From Sciurus carolinensis (lineage: Eukaryota > Chordata > Mammalia > Rodentia > Sciuridae), in contig NC_062215.1 in NCBI RefSeq assembly GCF_902686445.1, positions 24,140,750-24,204,749 on the forward strand: a stretch of 64,000 nucleotides of DNA, given 5' to 3'. The notes under the pieces are model-generated. The model did no database searches, was not told where the DNA came from, and worked only from the letters and a program-made list of their open reading frames with translations. Positions 21,600 through 33,400 of this stretch are shown here, one piece after another. Within the stretch, counting starts at the first letter, position 1, and each line of letters opens with the position of its first letter. A program made the position numbers and the translations under genes.

Positions 21600-23320
21600 A
21601 GGGGCAGGCTGCCTTGGTGTGTCCACAGCTGGGTCTGAGTGTGGCTAGCAGCCCTGACAGCGCCAGATCCTAGGGTCAGTGTCTCTGTGAGCCTAACCTC
21701 TTGGGGTCACAGTTCCTGATGCGCCCTGGTGCCAGCTCAGCTGGAGAAAGGGGAAGCTCCCACCCCCGCATACACTCAGGACCCGTTGGGTCGTCCTCGA
21801 GGGCACAGAGGGAAAGCAAGGATGGGGACCTGGGAAGGGTGGAGACGGTAAGGCCGGCCCTAGAGGCTGTCCCCGCCCGGAAAAGCCGACCGCCCTTCCC
21901 GAAACCCGGTCTTCGGCGCTCGCCTCCGCGCCCGCCGGCTCCGGCCTGTGGCAGCGCTAATGAGGTTTTCTGTGGGAAGCTGGTGCCAGCGGGCAGAGCT
22001 CTGGGCGACTGGCCAGGGCCGCCGTCCTGGCGGCTCCGCCCGGTTGCGGGCGCCAAGAAGGGGCCAGGGACGCAGCCGCCCATGCCCCCCACCTGTCCCA
22101 ACGGGGTCTCTGTCTCTGCCCTCAAAAGGCCAAGCCTGCAAACTTGGGGTCCTTCTACCCTCCTGCCCTTCCAGTTCCTCTGACAGCTCTGTGCAGTCTT
22201 CTCTGCGCTGCCCCCTCCCCGCCACCGCCGTGGGTCTGCGGCTTTGCAGCACCACCACCCCCTTTAGCCATAGCAGGCGAGGACACCTTTCTGTTCGCTT
22301 ATCTTACCATGCCCCTCGGCTCACTCCTCAACCCAGGGCAATCCCTGTGAGGGCGAGGGGTTCCGACAGCCCGAAGGCAGTGCGCGCGGGAAAGCCACTG
22401 TCCCTAGCAGTACCCCCACCGGAGCCTGGTTCTGCGGAATGTGCTGCAAACCCTTGAGCTTTTCAGAACCTCGATGTGCCCCTGAGTAAGACGGTGAGAA
22501 CACCTCGTTGTCCACAGGATTCTGTGCGACACTTTGCGTGAAGCCCCAGGCTTCTGACTGTCCCTTCCTATTCCCGTTTCTGCACAATTGAAATTACAGG
22601 GCCTGGGACGGGTTGCCAGAAAGCTATTTGCCCCTCCCGTCCTTGCGGTCGCTTAGGGGCGGTGGATGGAGCCAAACATTGGGTGTGGCCGCATATTTGC
22701 CAAAGTATTTCTGGAGAATTTCTTCTTTCCTGTCGCCGCTCTGGTCCCTGAGCTCCAGTGTAATTGCATACTCTCCCCGCGCCCCCGCCTTTAGCGTTGA
22801 CTTTTTGCATTATTTACTGGAAAGGGTTATGCACAGTTTTACAATGCATCTTTGCACTACCATATCTTTGTCATTTTTCTCTAATTACAGAAATCGTCGA
22901 ATTCCTTATAAATACCAAAATTTAAAGTTTAATAGTGTAGGACGTGACAACCACAGGGACGGCCCCTATTAACCCGAGACTCGCCTCTCTTTAGCGGCTG
23001 GCGGAAATTCCTGTACCCACGCTGGCGCAGAACTCACTGGGTGGGTCGCTTGTGCTGGTTGCTAGGGCAACGCCCTGTTGCTTGTTTGAGACCAACCAGG
23101 GGCGAGGGTCTGTCAGGTCCTAGGGGAGGAGTTAGGGCAAAAGACCAGCTGGAGGCGTTTCCCGACTTTCCCTCTAGGTGCCGCTGTAGGATTGCGGATG
23201 CTGTTCTGGGGCGTGGTTTCCCACCGCGTTTGGCTCCTCTGACGCGCTGGGCGGGAGACGAAACGGCTGCAGCCAGCCAGGGATCGAGGGAAACTAGCTG
23301 TCTTGGGACACAACCGAAGA
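21600..23320. promoter_or_regulatory. CpG-rich region with an RFX X-box
   Basis: GC-rich, CpG-dense DNA continues past the TATA promoter. A full palindromic X-box, GTTGCTAGGGCAAC, sits at 23058-23071. Such boxes bind RFX factors and are frequent in promoters of ciliary and testis genes. AT-rich DNA at 22790-22960 separates two CpG-rich parts (about 21.3-22.5 and 22.97-23.32 kb), so there may be two promoters. No recognised coding exon lies here. Confidence 0.4.
21719..22183 (+). CDS. unrecognised 154-aa ORF downstream of the TATA promoter (doubtful)
   Basis: I do not recognise this protein. The ATG at 21719 is the first ATG downstream of the start site predicted from the TATA box at 21585. 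It opens a frame of 154 codons ending at 22183. The product would be rich in Pro, Ser, Gly, Arg and Ala with no visible signal peptide, membrane span or domain. The start context (TTCCTGATGC) is weak. Open frames on the opposite strand overlap it, as usual in CpG-rich DNA, and a possible splice donor (GACG/GTAAGG) falls inside it near 21848. It is more likely part of a non-coding RNA or chance than a protein gene. Confidence 0.15.
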   Translation: MRPGASSAGERGSSHPRIHSGPVGSSSRAQRESKDGDLGRVETVRPALEAVPARKSRPPFPKPGLRRSPPRPPAPACGSANEVFCGKLVPAGRALGDWPGPPSWRLRPVAGAKKGPGTQPPMPPTCPNGVSVSALKRPSLQTWGPSTLLPFQFL

Positions 23321-23519
23321 CAGCCTCAGTATGTACTTACAGGGACGCAGGAAGTGTACGCATCAGGGAAAGACAAGGAGAAACCACAGAGAAGAAAAGT
23401 AGCAGTGCCCAGAAAAGGTTGTCCATCTCCACCCCTCCGGTTTGGCCCTGAAATCCCCTTGTCCTTTTCCCTCTGGGCCCCCAATTCTTCACAGCCTCTG
23501 GAGCACACCAGGTGCTCTG

Positions 23520-23522
<3 letters not shown>

Positions 23523-23562
<40 letters not shown>
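23523..23562 (+). repeat. (CA)n microsatellite
   Basis: About 20 CA units. Confidence 0.95.
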
Positions 23563-23565
<3 letters not shown>

Positions 23566-24129
23566 GGGCTCTGGCTGATGCCTCCTCGCCCCCAGCATCC
23601 GGATCTAGACAGTAAGCTTGCCGGGCTTTAGTGCCCAGGCCATTTGCCACAGTAGGAATTCCGCGGTCCCTGGCATGCCAAGAAAAACAGCCATGCTGTT
23701 TCTCAGTTTGTCAGAGGAAGCCTTCTTCCCTTTCTGGAGGTCAGGAATGGAAAAAATGACTCAAGGAATCCCCAGCGAAGTTTCGCTGTGTATACCACAC
23801 ACAAAAAAAATAGGGGTGCCATCTTTTGCTCTCCCTTTCTCGGAAGTACGCGTCATTCTTGCCACTGTTACTCTTTCCGTGTCACACAGTCAGACCCAGT
23901 CCCGGCCACCACATATGATACCCAGAGGTATCAGGGTTGCATCCCCTTACTATACTGCATAGTCCCTTATCTCCGTGATCCGCCCTCTTCCCAAACAACT
24001 GGAGGGATACTTCCGCCCTGGGACTGGATATCTTAAAGATGTGCCTCATAGACCCAAGATGAGCCGCAGAAAGCGCAGAAGCCCTTGTCTGATACACACA
24101 CACTCCTACCAGGCCAAAAGAAGGAGACC

Positions 24130-24398
24130 CTTGGCAGGAGACAAAGCAGATTTATTAGGGCCCTGGGGCCAGGGACGCCAAAGGTCTGAGAGAAGTTCTG
24201 AGCAAAACAACTCAGCTGGTTCCCATGGCCCAGGGCCAGGCCAGGGCCACTGGGAAGTGGTAGCCGAACACCGAACACCGGTCAATCCTTTGCTTCTCTG
24301 AATCCCTCGTCCAAGACCGAAGACAGAGGGGTTTCTCCTGGCCTTGGGTTTTTGCTAGGATTGGGGAAATGGCTCCCTGCCCCAAGGATCCACAGCCT
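24130..24398 (-). other. COPZ2: COPZ2 3' UTR with poly(A) signal
   Basis: The stop codon is at 24399-24401 on the minus strand. The first AATAAA beyond it lies at 24151-24156 (read as TTTATT on the plus strand), giving a short 3' UTR of about 260 nt that ends near 24130. The exact cleavage site is inferred. Confidence 0.65.
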
Positions 24399-24446
24399 TC
24401 ATTTCAGTAATGACCATTTAATTTGTTCCTTGGCCGACTGGAGAAC
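24399..24446 (-). CDS. COPZ2: COPZ2 coding exon 9
   Basis: Encodes [15 protein letters not shown] and a TGA stop. The acceptor CCATCCCAG precedes GTTCTCC. 48 nt, starts in phase 0. Confidence 0.95.
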   Translation of the reverse strand, partial: VLQSAKEQIKWSLLK

Positions 24447-27400
24447 CTGGGATGGGGTGGAGGAGGTTGAGAGAAAGAAGTGGGGAGAACGTCAAATACC
24501 TTTAAACTGGCACTGAGGTCTACAGGGTCCCCAGCTGCTCCTGCAACCTTGGTCACTAGGTGGCAGCAGCTCTTCTCTGTTTGATTTAAGTGGGACCAGA
24601 CATCAAGGCAGAAAGGATAGGGCAGGCCCAAATGGCAGCAGGCAGCTCCCACTCAGGCCCAACCCTGCCCCAGCTCTCTGGTTCCTCCATCTGCAACCCT
24701 GGATGTGGCAGTGCCCCTGCCTCCCCCATGCCATGCCATGAGAATTCCTGCCCAGAGACTGGACTCCGTCACCTGACACCTCAGCAACCCCCTAGCTCTG
24801 GTCTTGGCTAGCAGTGTGTTCTCAACTCCACCCCAACCCACTGCTGATGTGGCACAGCTGGGAAAAGGTGGCCCAGACCCTGCCTTGGGTCACCTGCTCT
24901 TGGATGTGTGCATGTCTACCCCCTGCTGAGGAAGCAGTCTGAGTCCAGTATGGACACGAATCTGTAGCACTGTGAATTCACAATGCCAATGTAGCAGGAC
25001 CTCCAAGTGTCCTTCAGATTGTCTCTCCAGGTATTAAACCTCATTTCCTTCAAAGCTGATCCATTCCACTCTGTGTATATCCCTTCCTCCTGCAACTCTC
25101 TGGGGGATAAGGGGGTTCCTCTGCTTCTCCTAGGGGAATCTAACTTTCTCCTCATTCCCTATTTCACTACCTGAACTTTCCTTTCACTCAAGAATTTCAT
25201 TAAAAGTGCTTTGTCTTCATTCTTTGGCCCTTTGGAAAAGTCATAACGGTTATTTGCTGAGCATATATGACTCGCACTAAAAGCTATGCTAGGAGCTTTC
25301 CATGAAGAGCCTGTCTGATTCTCATAGCTCTCTGAAGAGGTCTTTTTATTATGTGAGACCCAGAGAGGTTGAGTAACTTGCCGTAAATCACCCAGCTTTA
25401 GGTGGTAAGGTGGGACCACCTGGGATGCCTCACAGGAACACTTGTTTTCTTATCTACTCTGCTTATTGCCCCCAACCCAGAAAATTGCCATGCAATTGCA
25501 TTAATTCCAGCAGGCCATGAGGATACACGGGGAACCAGAGGGCAGAGGGAGTGCTGAGAGCGATACGGAAAAGTGGTTGCCACACCTGGGGCTCCTCATT
25601 GGATGGCACAGGACCATCTCAGCTGGGCCATAGAGTAGGAGTAGTTAGTGCCAGGGCATGAAGCTCCACAGAAGCAGGATTAGTCTGAGCAGAGAGACCT
25701 GCAAGCAGGCAGAACAGAGGTCAAGGAAGTCAGCCTGACCAACAGGAAGTTGTGATCCAGGACCCCTCACATACATTCCAAATGTACTTCCAGATAGGAT
25801 CATGTAGGCATATGGTGGGAGTGAGCTTTTCCCTAGGCAGGTCCTTCAGAGGCAAGGTGGCAAGTGATGAGTGGGAAAAGCTAGATCCTAGCAGAGTCCC
25901 TTAACAGCTGGGCACGGTGCCACATGCCTATAATCCCAGTGACTCTAGAGGCTGAGGCAAGAGGATCACAAGTTTGAGGCTAGCCTCACAACTTAGTGAG
26001 GCCCTAAGCAGCTTAGAACATATTATTCTCAAAATAAAAAGGGTTGGGGATGTGGCTCAGTGGTGAAGCACCCTTGGGTTTAATCCCTGCTACCAAAAAA
26101 AAGTCTTCGACAAAGTTGGGTATAGTGGCACATGACTGTCCCCATATACTCCAAAAGATTGAGGCAGGAGAATTGCTTGAGCCCAAGAGTTTAAGGCCAG
26201 CCTGGGCAACATAGGGAGATCTCATCTCAAAAAAAAAGGGGGGGCTGGGGAGATAGCTCAGTTTGTAGAGTGCTTGCCTTGCATGCACTAAGGCCCTGGG
26301 TTCGATCCCCAGCACCGCAAAAAAAAAAAAAAAAAAAAAAAAAAAAGGAGCTGGACAGATGTGGTGGTGCTCTCTATGATCCCTGCCACTCAGAAGGCTG
26401 AGGCAGGAGGACCCGAAGTTCAAGGCCAGCCTCGATAATATAGCAAAACCCTGTCCAGAAAATAAAATTTTAAAAAGGGCTGGGTGGTCTGGGAAGGGTG
26501 GGGATGTAGCTGAGTGGTAGAGCATTTGCCTACCTTGTACAGGCCCTGGGTTCAATCCTCAGCGTGGCAAACAAATACCAAAAACCCCAGGCCCTTATCA
26601 ATCCCAGCAAGGACCCTAAATGGTGAGGACGGGGTTTGGAGGCAAACTCTTAGTTGGTATCCTTTCTGAGTTGGGTGAGCACTGGGGTCTGAGCTCACTC
26701 ATTGCTTTGAGGGACAAGTGACCCAGCCATCAACAGGGTAGGCAGTTCATTTCAGGTTCCATTTGATTAAACCAGGCCAGCAGACAGGTGAGCAGGTGGT
26801 AACGTGTCCATTCCTCCATTGTACACAACTCTCCCACCCCAGAGACCTGGCAGCCTCCAATGACTCTCCAAGAGATGGCCCATCATGGCCTAATCCCTTC
26901 CTTTCTGCACCCCTGGTCTTTCAGGCTTGATAGCTTCCCCTGGGATGCTCAGTTCTCCTTATCTCTTTTAGCACATTTCTATTGAAGGCAGATGCAGAGG
27001 CCTACCTGGGTCACACTCTGTTCGGTTAGGCTGCTGTCATCTGCCTGCAGGGAAGCAGAATCAAAGGATGGGTCAGGCCATCATGAAGGTGTCGGGACAG
27101 AGAGGTGAAGGAGAGGGACTTGGGGGTTGAGGGTGCAGCGATTAGCGTGATCCAGAACTGCACTTGTACCTCTAGTTAGCAGAAGTCCTGCAGCCTGTCA
27201 TTTGGAAGTCAAGACCCCTGGGATCTTTCTATGGTGCATGGAGGGTGAGGGAGTGAAGGGGAATGAAGATGGAAGGAAAGGTTTCTTCCAGACTCAAGAA
27301 AGTCAGAACAGGCAGGGAGATTCTGTCTGCTCCCCCAAACCCCAAACTCAAGGCCAAGGTAGCCACTGGGTGTCCTTTGGAGGATTCACTTATTTCCTTG

Positions 27401-30400
27401 CCTATGCTTCCCACAAGGAAGGGTGGGGAGGTGCTTGTGATCCTATATGGGAGAGGACAAAAAGATCTGTCTTAGCAACAGACACCTCCCAAGCTGCCAC
27501 TCACCCACCCTGATCCTAGCAAGTGCTATGGCTCAGGGGATGACCTCTGCCAGAGGAACTGGGGCTTCCACCACCTGGGCCTGGCAGACCCATGCCCAGG
27601 AAAGATGGGAAGTGGGAGGACAGAAAGAGTGACCTGGAGGAGATGGGAGTGAGGAGGCATGAAGGAAGACTTACCCTAAAATTCACTTTCTGGATCACTT
27701 GCTGAGGGTCACTCTCCAGAATAACACTGCAAGACGAGAGAAAAACCAGGGGGGACATTGGGGATGAGATTCTTTCCTCTGCCTCCTCTCAGCCCAGCAG
27801 CTTCCCTGTCTTCCACCATCCTGCAGTATCTCTCCTCCAGAGCTCCTTCCTGAGGATGGTCCTCAAGTGGCACCTCTCCCTCACCACCGAAGGCCCTCAG
27901 CTCTGCCTCTCCTACTCTTCACACCTGTGGTTCATACCTTGGGTCATCACTGGGCAATAGCTGTGAAGTGGAGCTGTCCCACTTAGAATGCTCAATGCCA
28001 CCAGGTGTGGTGGCACATGTGTGTCATCCCAGCTGCTTGGGAGGCTGAGGCAGGAGAATCGCAGGTTCAAAGCCAGCCTCAGTAACTTAGCCAGGCCCTA
28101 AGCAACTTAGCAAGACCCTGTCACTAAATAAATACAAAATAGGGCTGGGGATGTGGCTCAGTGGTCGAGTTCCCCTGAGTTCAATCTCTGGTACCAAAAC
28201 AAAAACAAATAAAAAACCCCAAAAAGGACTTGGAATGTGGTTCATTGGTAAAGTTCCCCTGGGTTCAATCCCCAGTACAAAAAATGAATTAAAAAAATAA
28301 AAAGCAGGGACTCACAAACTCAGAGCTCTTCAAAGTTCATTTCACCACCTGGGTCCAGGGATGAATTCCTTGTGAACAGACTGAGCTGCAGGGAGGTTTC
28401 TCTCTAATCTCACTATTATTTTATGCCACAAAGATGGATATAAAGAGAAATAGACTCCCAAAATCAGAATCTACCTTCCCTTCAGATAGACCCAAATATT
28501 AAGGCTTTTCTCAGCTAAGGACACTCATGAGGTACTAGAGGTGCTATGGAACGGTTTATGGTAGTGTGCAGGGTGCATGGGATGGGGGGCCCATTTCTGT
28601 GGGTGGTCCAGAGATGCAGTCACTCAGTGCTCCTTCTGACCTGGCAAAACTCCTCTAGGGCAGAAGTTTGGTTTTCTTTTTTATCAAACCACTAGAAAGA
28701 AACATCTCCTGGAAGCTTCTTCCCAGGCTGCCCAGGCCCAGGCTCCCCAGGCCCAGGCTCCCTAATCAGAGGTGCTGGAATCCATAAGGTAGAGCATTCC
28801 AGGCTTTGCTCAGGGGCTGCCTCCCTGGGAGGGACCAGGGCTTCCTGGTTTTCCTTGACAGGAAGGTGAACTCTGCATCGGCAGATGCTAGGAGGCTTCA
28901 GGGGCTTATTCACAGGCCAAGTTCTATATGCTATCAGCTCTGGAAACCTGGTCTTCCTCCACTCACGTTTAGGTCCCAGCAATCAGCACGAGGTTGGGCA
29001 GTAGCAGGCAGGCAATAGTCACAGAGGGAGGGAGGCATTCCCAGGACCCACAGCCCCCACCCCGCCCCAGGCAGGGTTACCGTGCCTTGGAAAAAGCATA
29101 ATCTCTGGGACTGCTTTTGCATACAGTTTTAGATCTTGGCCCCGCCACTCCTAGCCTTGTGACCTTGGTCAAGTCCCTGGAACCTTTGAGCCTGTTTCCT
29201 CATCTCTAAAACGGCTGGAATGATAGAGATATCTAGATGTTTTAAAGATACTCAAGGATTTTCTATTATCCTTTGCCCCAGAGTCAGAACTTCTTTTTCC
29301 CCCTGATTATGGACCCCTCTTCCCATTAGGGGAAATCCAGTAACCAACTTTTCTCATAGAGGTTCCCAGCTTCATTGGCACAGCAACAGGAAATATTTAC
29401 CAAATGAGCTTCACATGCATCATCTCATTTGATCCCTATAATTCTATGACCTTAGTTTTCTCATCATCCCATTTTAAAGACAGGGAAAGTAAGGATCAGG
29501 AGTAATCAGTAACTGACCCAGGGCATGCATCTGGCTGTGTTGGATTGGAGCTTTGAAAGGGGTATGGATGGGGTCTAGCAGACCATCTGAAATCGTTCCA
29601 GAGAGAGACAAATGTCTATGCTTCTCCCAGACCCTGGAGATCAAAATGGATTTCCCCAAACCCTGCCTATTAACCATCTGCCATAAGTTGATATCAGGTT
29701 CCTCGCTTTCTCTTTCTCTTTCTCTTTCTCTCGCTACTGGGAATTGAACCCAGGAGTGCTTTACTTCTGAACTATGTCCCCATCCCTTTTTATTTATTTT
29801 GAGACAGGGCCTTACTGAGTTGCTTAGGACCTCACTAATTTGCTGAGGCTGATCTTGAACTTGCGATCCTCCTGCCTCAGCCTCAGCCTCCCAAATTTCT
29901 GGGATTACTGGCAAGCACCGTGTTCTTTCATTTTGTTTTGTTTTTGGTGTTTGGTGCTGGGGACGGAACTCAAAGCTGTGCACATGCTAGGCAGGTGCTC
30001 CACCACTGAGCTACAGCCTGAGCTAGGTGACTTTCTTCTTTGGCTTGACTTTGGCTAACAATGACATCAATCTTCATCCTTATGAGTGAGGTGGGATTAA
30101 GAGGAAGGGGTGGGGGCATGGGATCACTGGGCATATTCTGAGGGAAGGGAGGGTTAGCCAGAGGGCCTGACAATGTACTAGGAGCAATCTTGACTGATGG
30201 CCCACAAAGACACCTCTTGCTGTGAGTATCCCCAACTCTTCCCTCTTCCCTCCATCCTTTCCTCACCCGCCATCCACAATCTCATCCAGCACCAAGAAGG
30301 CTCCATCCATGTTCTCCAGCAACCAGCGCTTCTCCACATTCTTCCTGAGAGCAGACATAAGCTCCTGAGCCTCCCCATGACCAACAGCAACTAGGAACCA

Positions 30401-33400
30401 AATCTCCCCTCTAGGGGAGGAAGACTCTCTCTCTCTAAAGACTGCTTCACTGACCACCCCTCTCCCCAGTGAGGACCAGGGAGGAGAATGTTAAGGGCGC
30501 TGAGGGCAGAGCCTGTGTGAAGGATTCTGGAGCTCAGGATGGGTCTGCTTTCCTCCCACCTTGCCCAGCCTCCCTCACTTTGGGCACTGATATCCACAGG
30601 CCCACCATGGGACCCCCTAATGCATGTCAGAGCTGGTTTAGATGCTCAAATCCTACTATGGTTAATAGTGTCCCCTGTGCTTGTCTAGTTTGCAATTATC
30701 CTAGTTTGATTTACCTAGGTCACACTGGCTGGGACAGATATCAAATAACAAAAGGGAGCTACTGGGAAAACCACCTGGGGCTTCAAGTCAAAACCCTGAG
30801 TTTGGGTCTCTATTATGATATTAACACTCATGACCTTAGGCAACCTTAGTGGGTGGAGACTCACTTGTGGGCCAGACCCTGCACGTGACTCTGCTCTCAG
30901 CGGCACCTTGATGGTCAGGTAAGAGTCAGGGGCCTTGGTGAACGATGCTCTGGTTCTAGTCCTGGGCTTGCAGTGCTTTCGGGAGGGAAGCAGGGAGGAA
31001 GGGCCCTGCCTCTGGGACAACCAAGGCCGAGGGACTGGGGCCGGAGGGCAGAGACTCTCACTCACCTTAACATGTGGCTCAGAGACTCAAACAGGCAGGT
31101 GAGAACAGACATGAGCATCAGCTGAGGGGAGGCAGATGCGGGAGGAGGAAAAGAAGAGAACTGAGCAGAGAGTCTCAAAGGAGATCTCAGAGTCCGCCAT
31201 GTAGGTCACAGTGGGCAGCCCTCCCGTGTCGGCCAGTACTTGGCTACAGGCTGACGCAGTTTGACCTGAGAGGCAACTTCCCCGGGTCTGGGCTGGGGGA
31301 CATGAATGTCTGCTTCTCTAGTCAAGAAAGAATCAATGGCTTCCTGCAGAGGGCTTGATGACTTCATTTCTGGTTCCCAAGGAACCTAAGGGCCACTGTA
31401 GAGACACATCACCCCAGAAAGAACCATTCTGGCTGCACCTCCCCACCTTGAGAGCCAAGAGGAGGGGGTACCAGTGGCGAGCCTCCAGATCCCACCTCCA
31501 CCCAGACTCCAAGCCAGACCACGTCACCCCAACTTCCTGAACTCACCTCGTTCTCATGGGATGAGCCCACCACATACAGGAAGAGGTCAATGCTGCTCTT
31601 GTAGACGATGGTCATGCCCCCGAAAAATGCGATCTCACCTGGAGGTGGAAGGGCTTTTGGCTCTGGCCACCTCTGCCTGGTGACAACATGGCCCCTCCTT
31701 CCCGTCACTACTCTGCACCTCTTCCTCAGTTTTTTTCTTCCCCTCCCAAGGAAAGAACAGAACTAGTGACACTGCCATTAGACTGCTCTGTGTCCTTGGT
31801 CCCACCAATGCCATATTTCTAGGGATTGTCTGATGCGAAGGAGTCAGCAAACTCAGTTCAAGGTTGACTTGCCATCCACCCTCTACCATGTGCAGTGCCC
31901 TTGGGACCAGATCCAGGCTAGGGGAGCCACAACACAGTTGGCCTCCTCAGCGGAGAGACCTGGCTGTGTAGGGAGTGAGGGTTCCTGGATGAAGGGAGTG
32001 GAGAACAGCTGAGAAGGAGAAGACGGACAGCTTTAGGAGAGAAGGCGGTGGCCTGTGGGTGTGGCAGGCTGACAGGGACAGATGTGTGGAGATGCAGAAG
32101 GCAATGGACGGCAGTGTTCTTGAGTTCTGGTGGAGGAAGAGATGGACACTTACTCTCAGTCCGACTGGTCTTGTTGAAGACATTTTTTTCAAAAACCATC
32201 TGTTCCTTCATGGATGGGAATGTATCATCATAATACTGTGAGAAAGAGAAGAAGGGGCAAAAAGAACCACAAAAAACAAAAAGCAAAAAACCATTCCACA
32301 GAGCCTAGTTCCTTCCTGGGTGGGAAGCAGGGGATATGGACGCTGGCCATGTGGGACCCTGCTGCCATGCCATGTTTCCCTTCATGGCCCTCCAGGCCTG
32401 TCTGCTCTGTAGTTCCCACAAGCAAATTCTGAATAAAGACAGACAAAATAGCTGGGCAAGGTAGTGTATACCTGTAATCCCAGTGGCTTGGGAGGCTGAG
32501 GCAGGAGGATCATGAGTTCAAAGCCAGCCTCAGCAAAAGTCAGGTGCTAAGCGACTAAGTGAGACCCTGTCTCTAAGTAAAATACAAAATAGGGCTGGGG
32601 ATGTGGCTCAGTGGTGGAGTGCCCCTGAGTTCAATCCCCCAAAATAAAAAGATAAAATAAGGACTATTGAGGCTTCTTTGGACTCCTCTCCTGTTTTTTT
32701 TTTGTTTTTTTTTTTTTTTTTCTTTCTTTGTTGTGCTGGGGATTAAAGCCAGGTCCTTACACAGGGCTAGGCAAGTGCTCTACCTACTATATCCCAGCCT
32801 ATATATTGTCACTAACACACTGTTTTGACACTAACCTGAGCCCACAGGAAAAGATGGCAAAGCCAGGAGTCCTCCATAAACAATAACCATCATAGAAACA
32901 TCTAAGTTATAGATGAGGAAACTGGGGCATGAAGAAGTCAGGAAGCCAGGCACAGTGGTGCATGCCTGTCATCTCAGCTACTGGGGAGGCTGAGGCAGAA
33001 GGATTGTAAGTTTGCGGTCAGCCTGGGCAACTTAGGGAGGCCCTGCCTCAAAATAAAAAAGTACTGGAATGTAGTTCAGTGGTAAAAGCACCCCTGGGTT
33101 CAATCCCCAGTACCACCATAAAAAAGGTGGGGCGGGGGGAACTTTCAAATATCTCAAGGTGGCAAGAGACAGAGATAAGATTCAATGCCAAGGATCATCT
33201 GGCTTTGGACCAGATTAAGTATCTGGTAAGAAGTTCCTGGCACATATTCTATAACTCAACCAATGCTTTTTAAATTTAGGTTTGGTAAGCCTCTCCCCCG
33301 ACTCAGTTTCTTAATCTGCAACATGGATGGGTCCTACTGAGAAGGCAGCCCTGGAGGCTTTAGCATTGCTGATCCACTCTGGCCATCTGCCAGGGCAAGG

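Noticed and set aside
26244..26346. Possible tRNA gene (clear A- and B-box)
   Set aside because: It ends in a genomic poly(A) tail and lacks a foldable acceptor stem. It is an ID SINE descended from a tRNA-like RNA.
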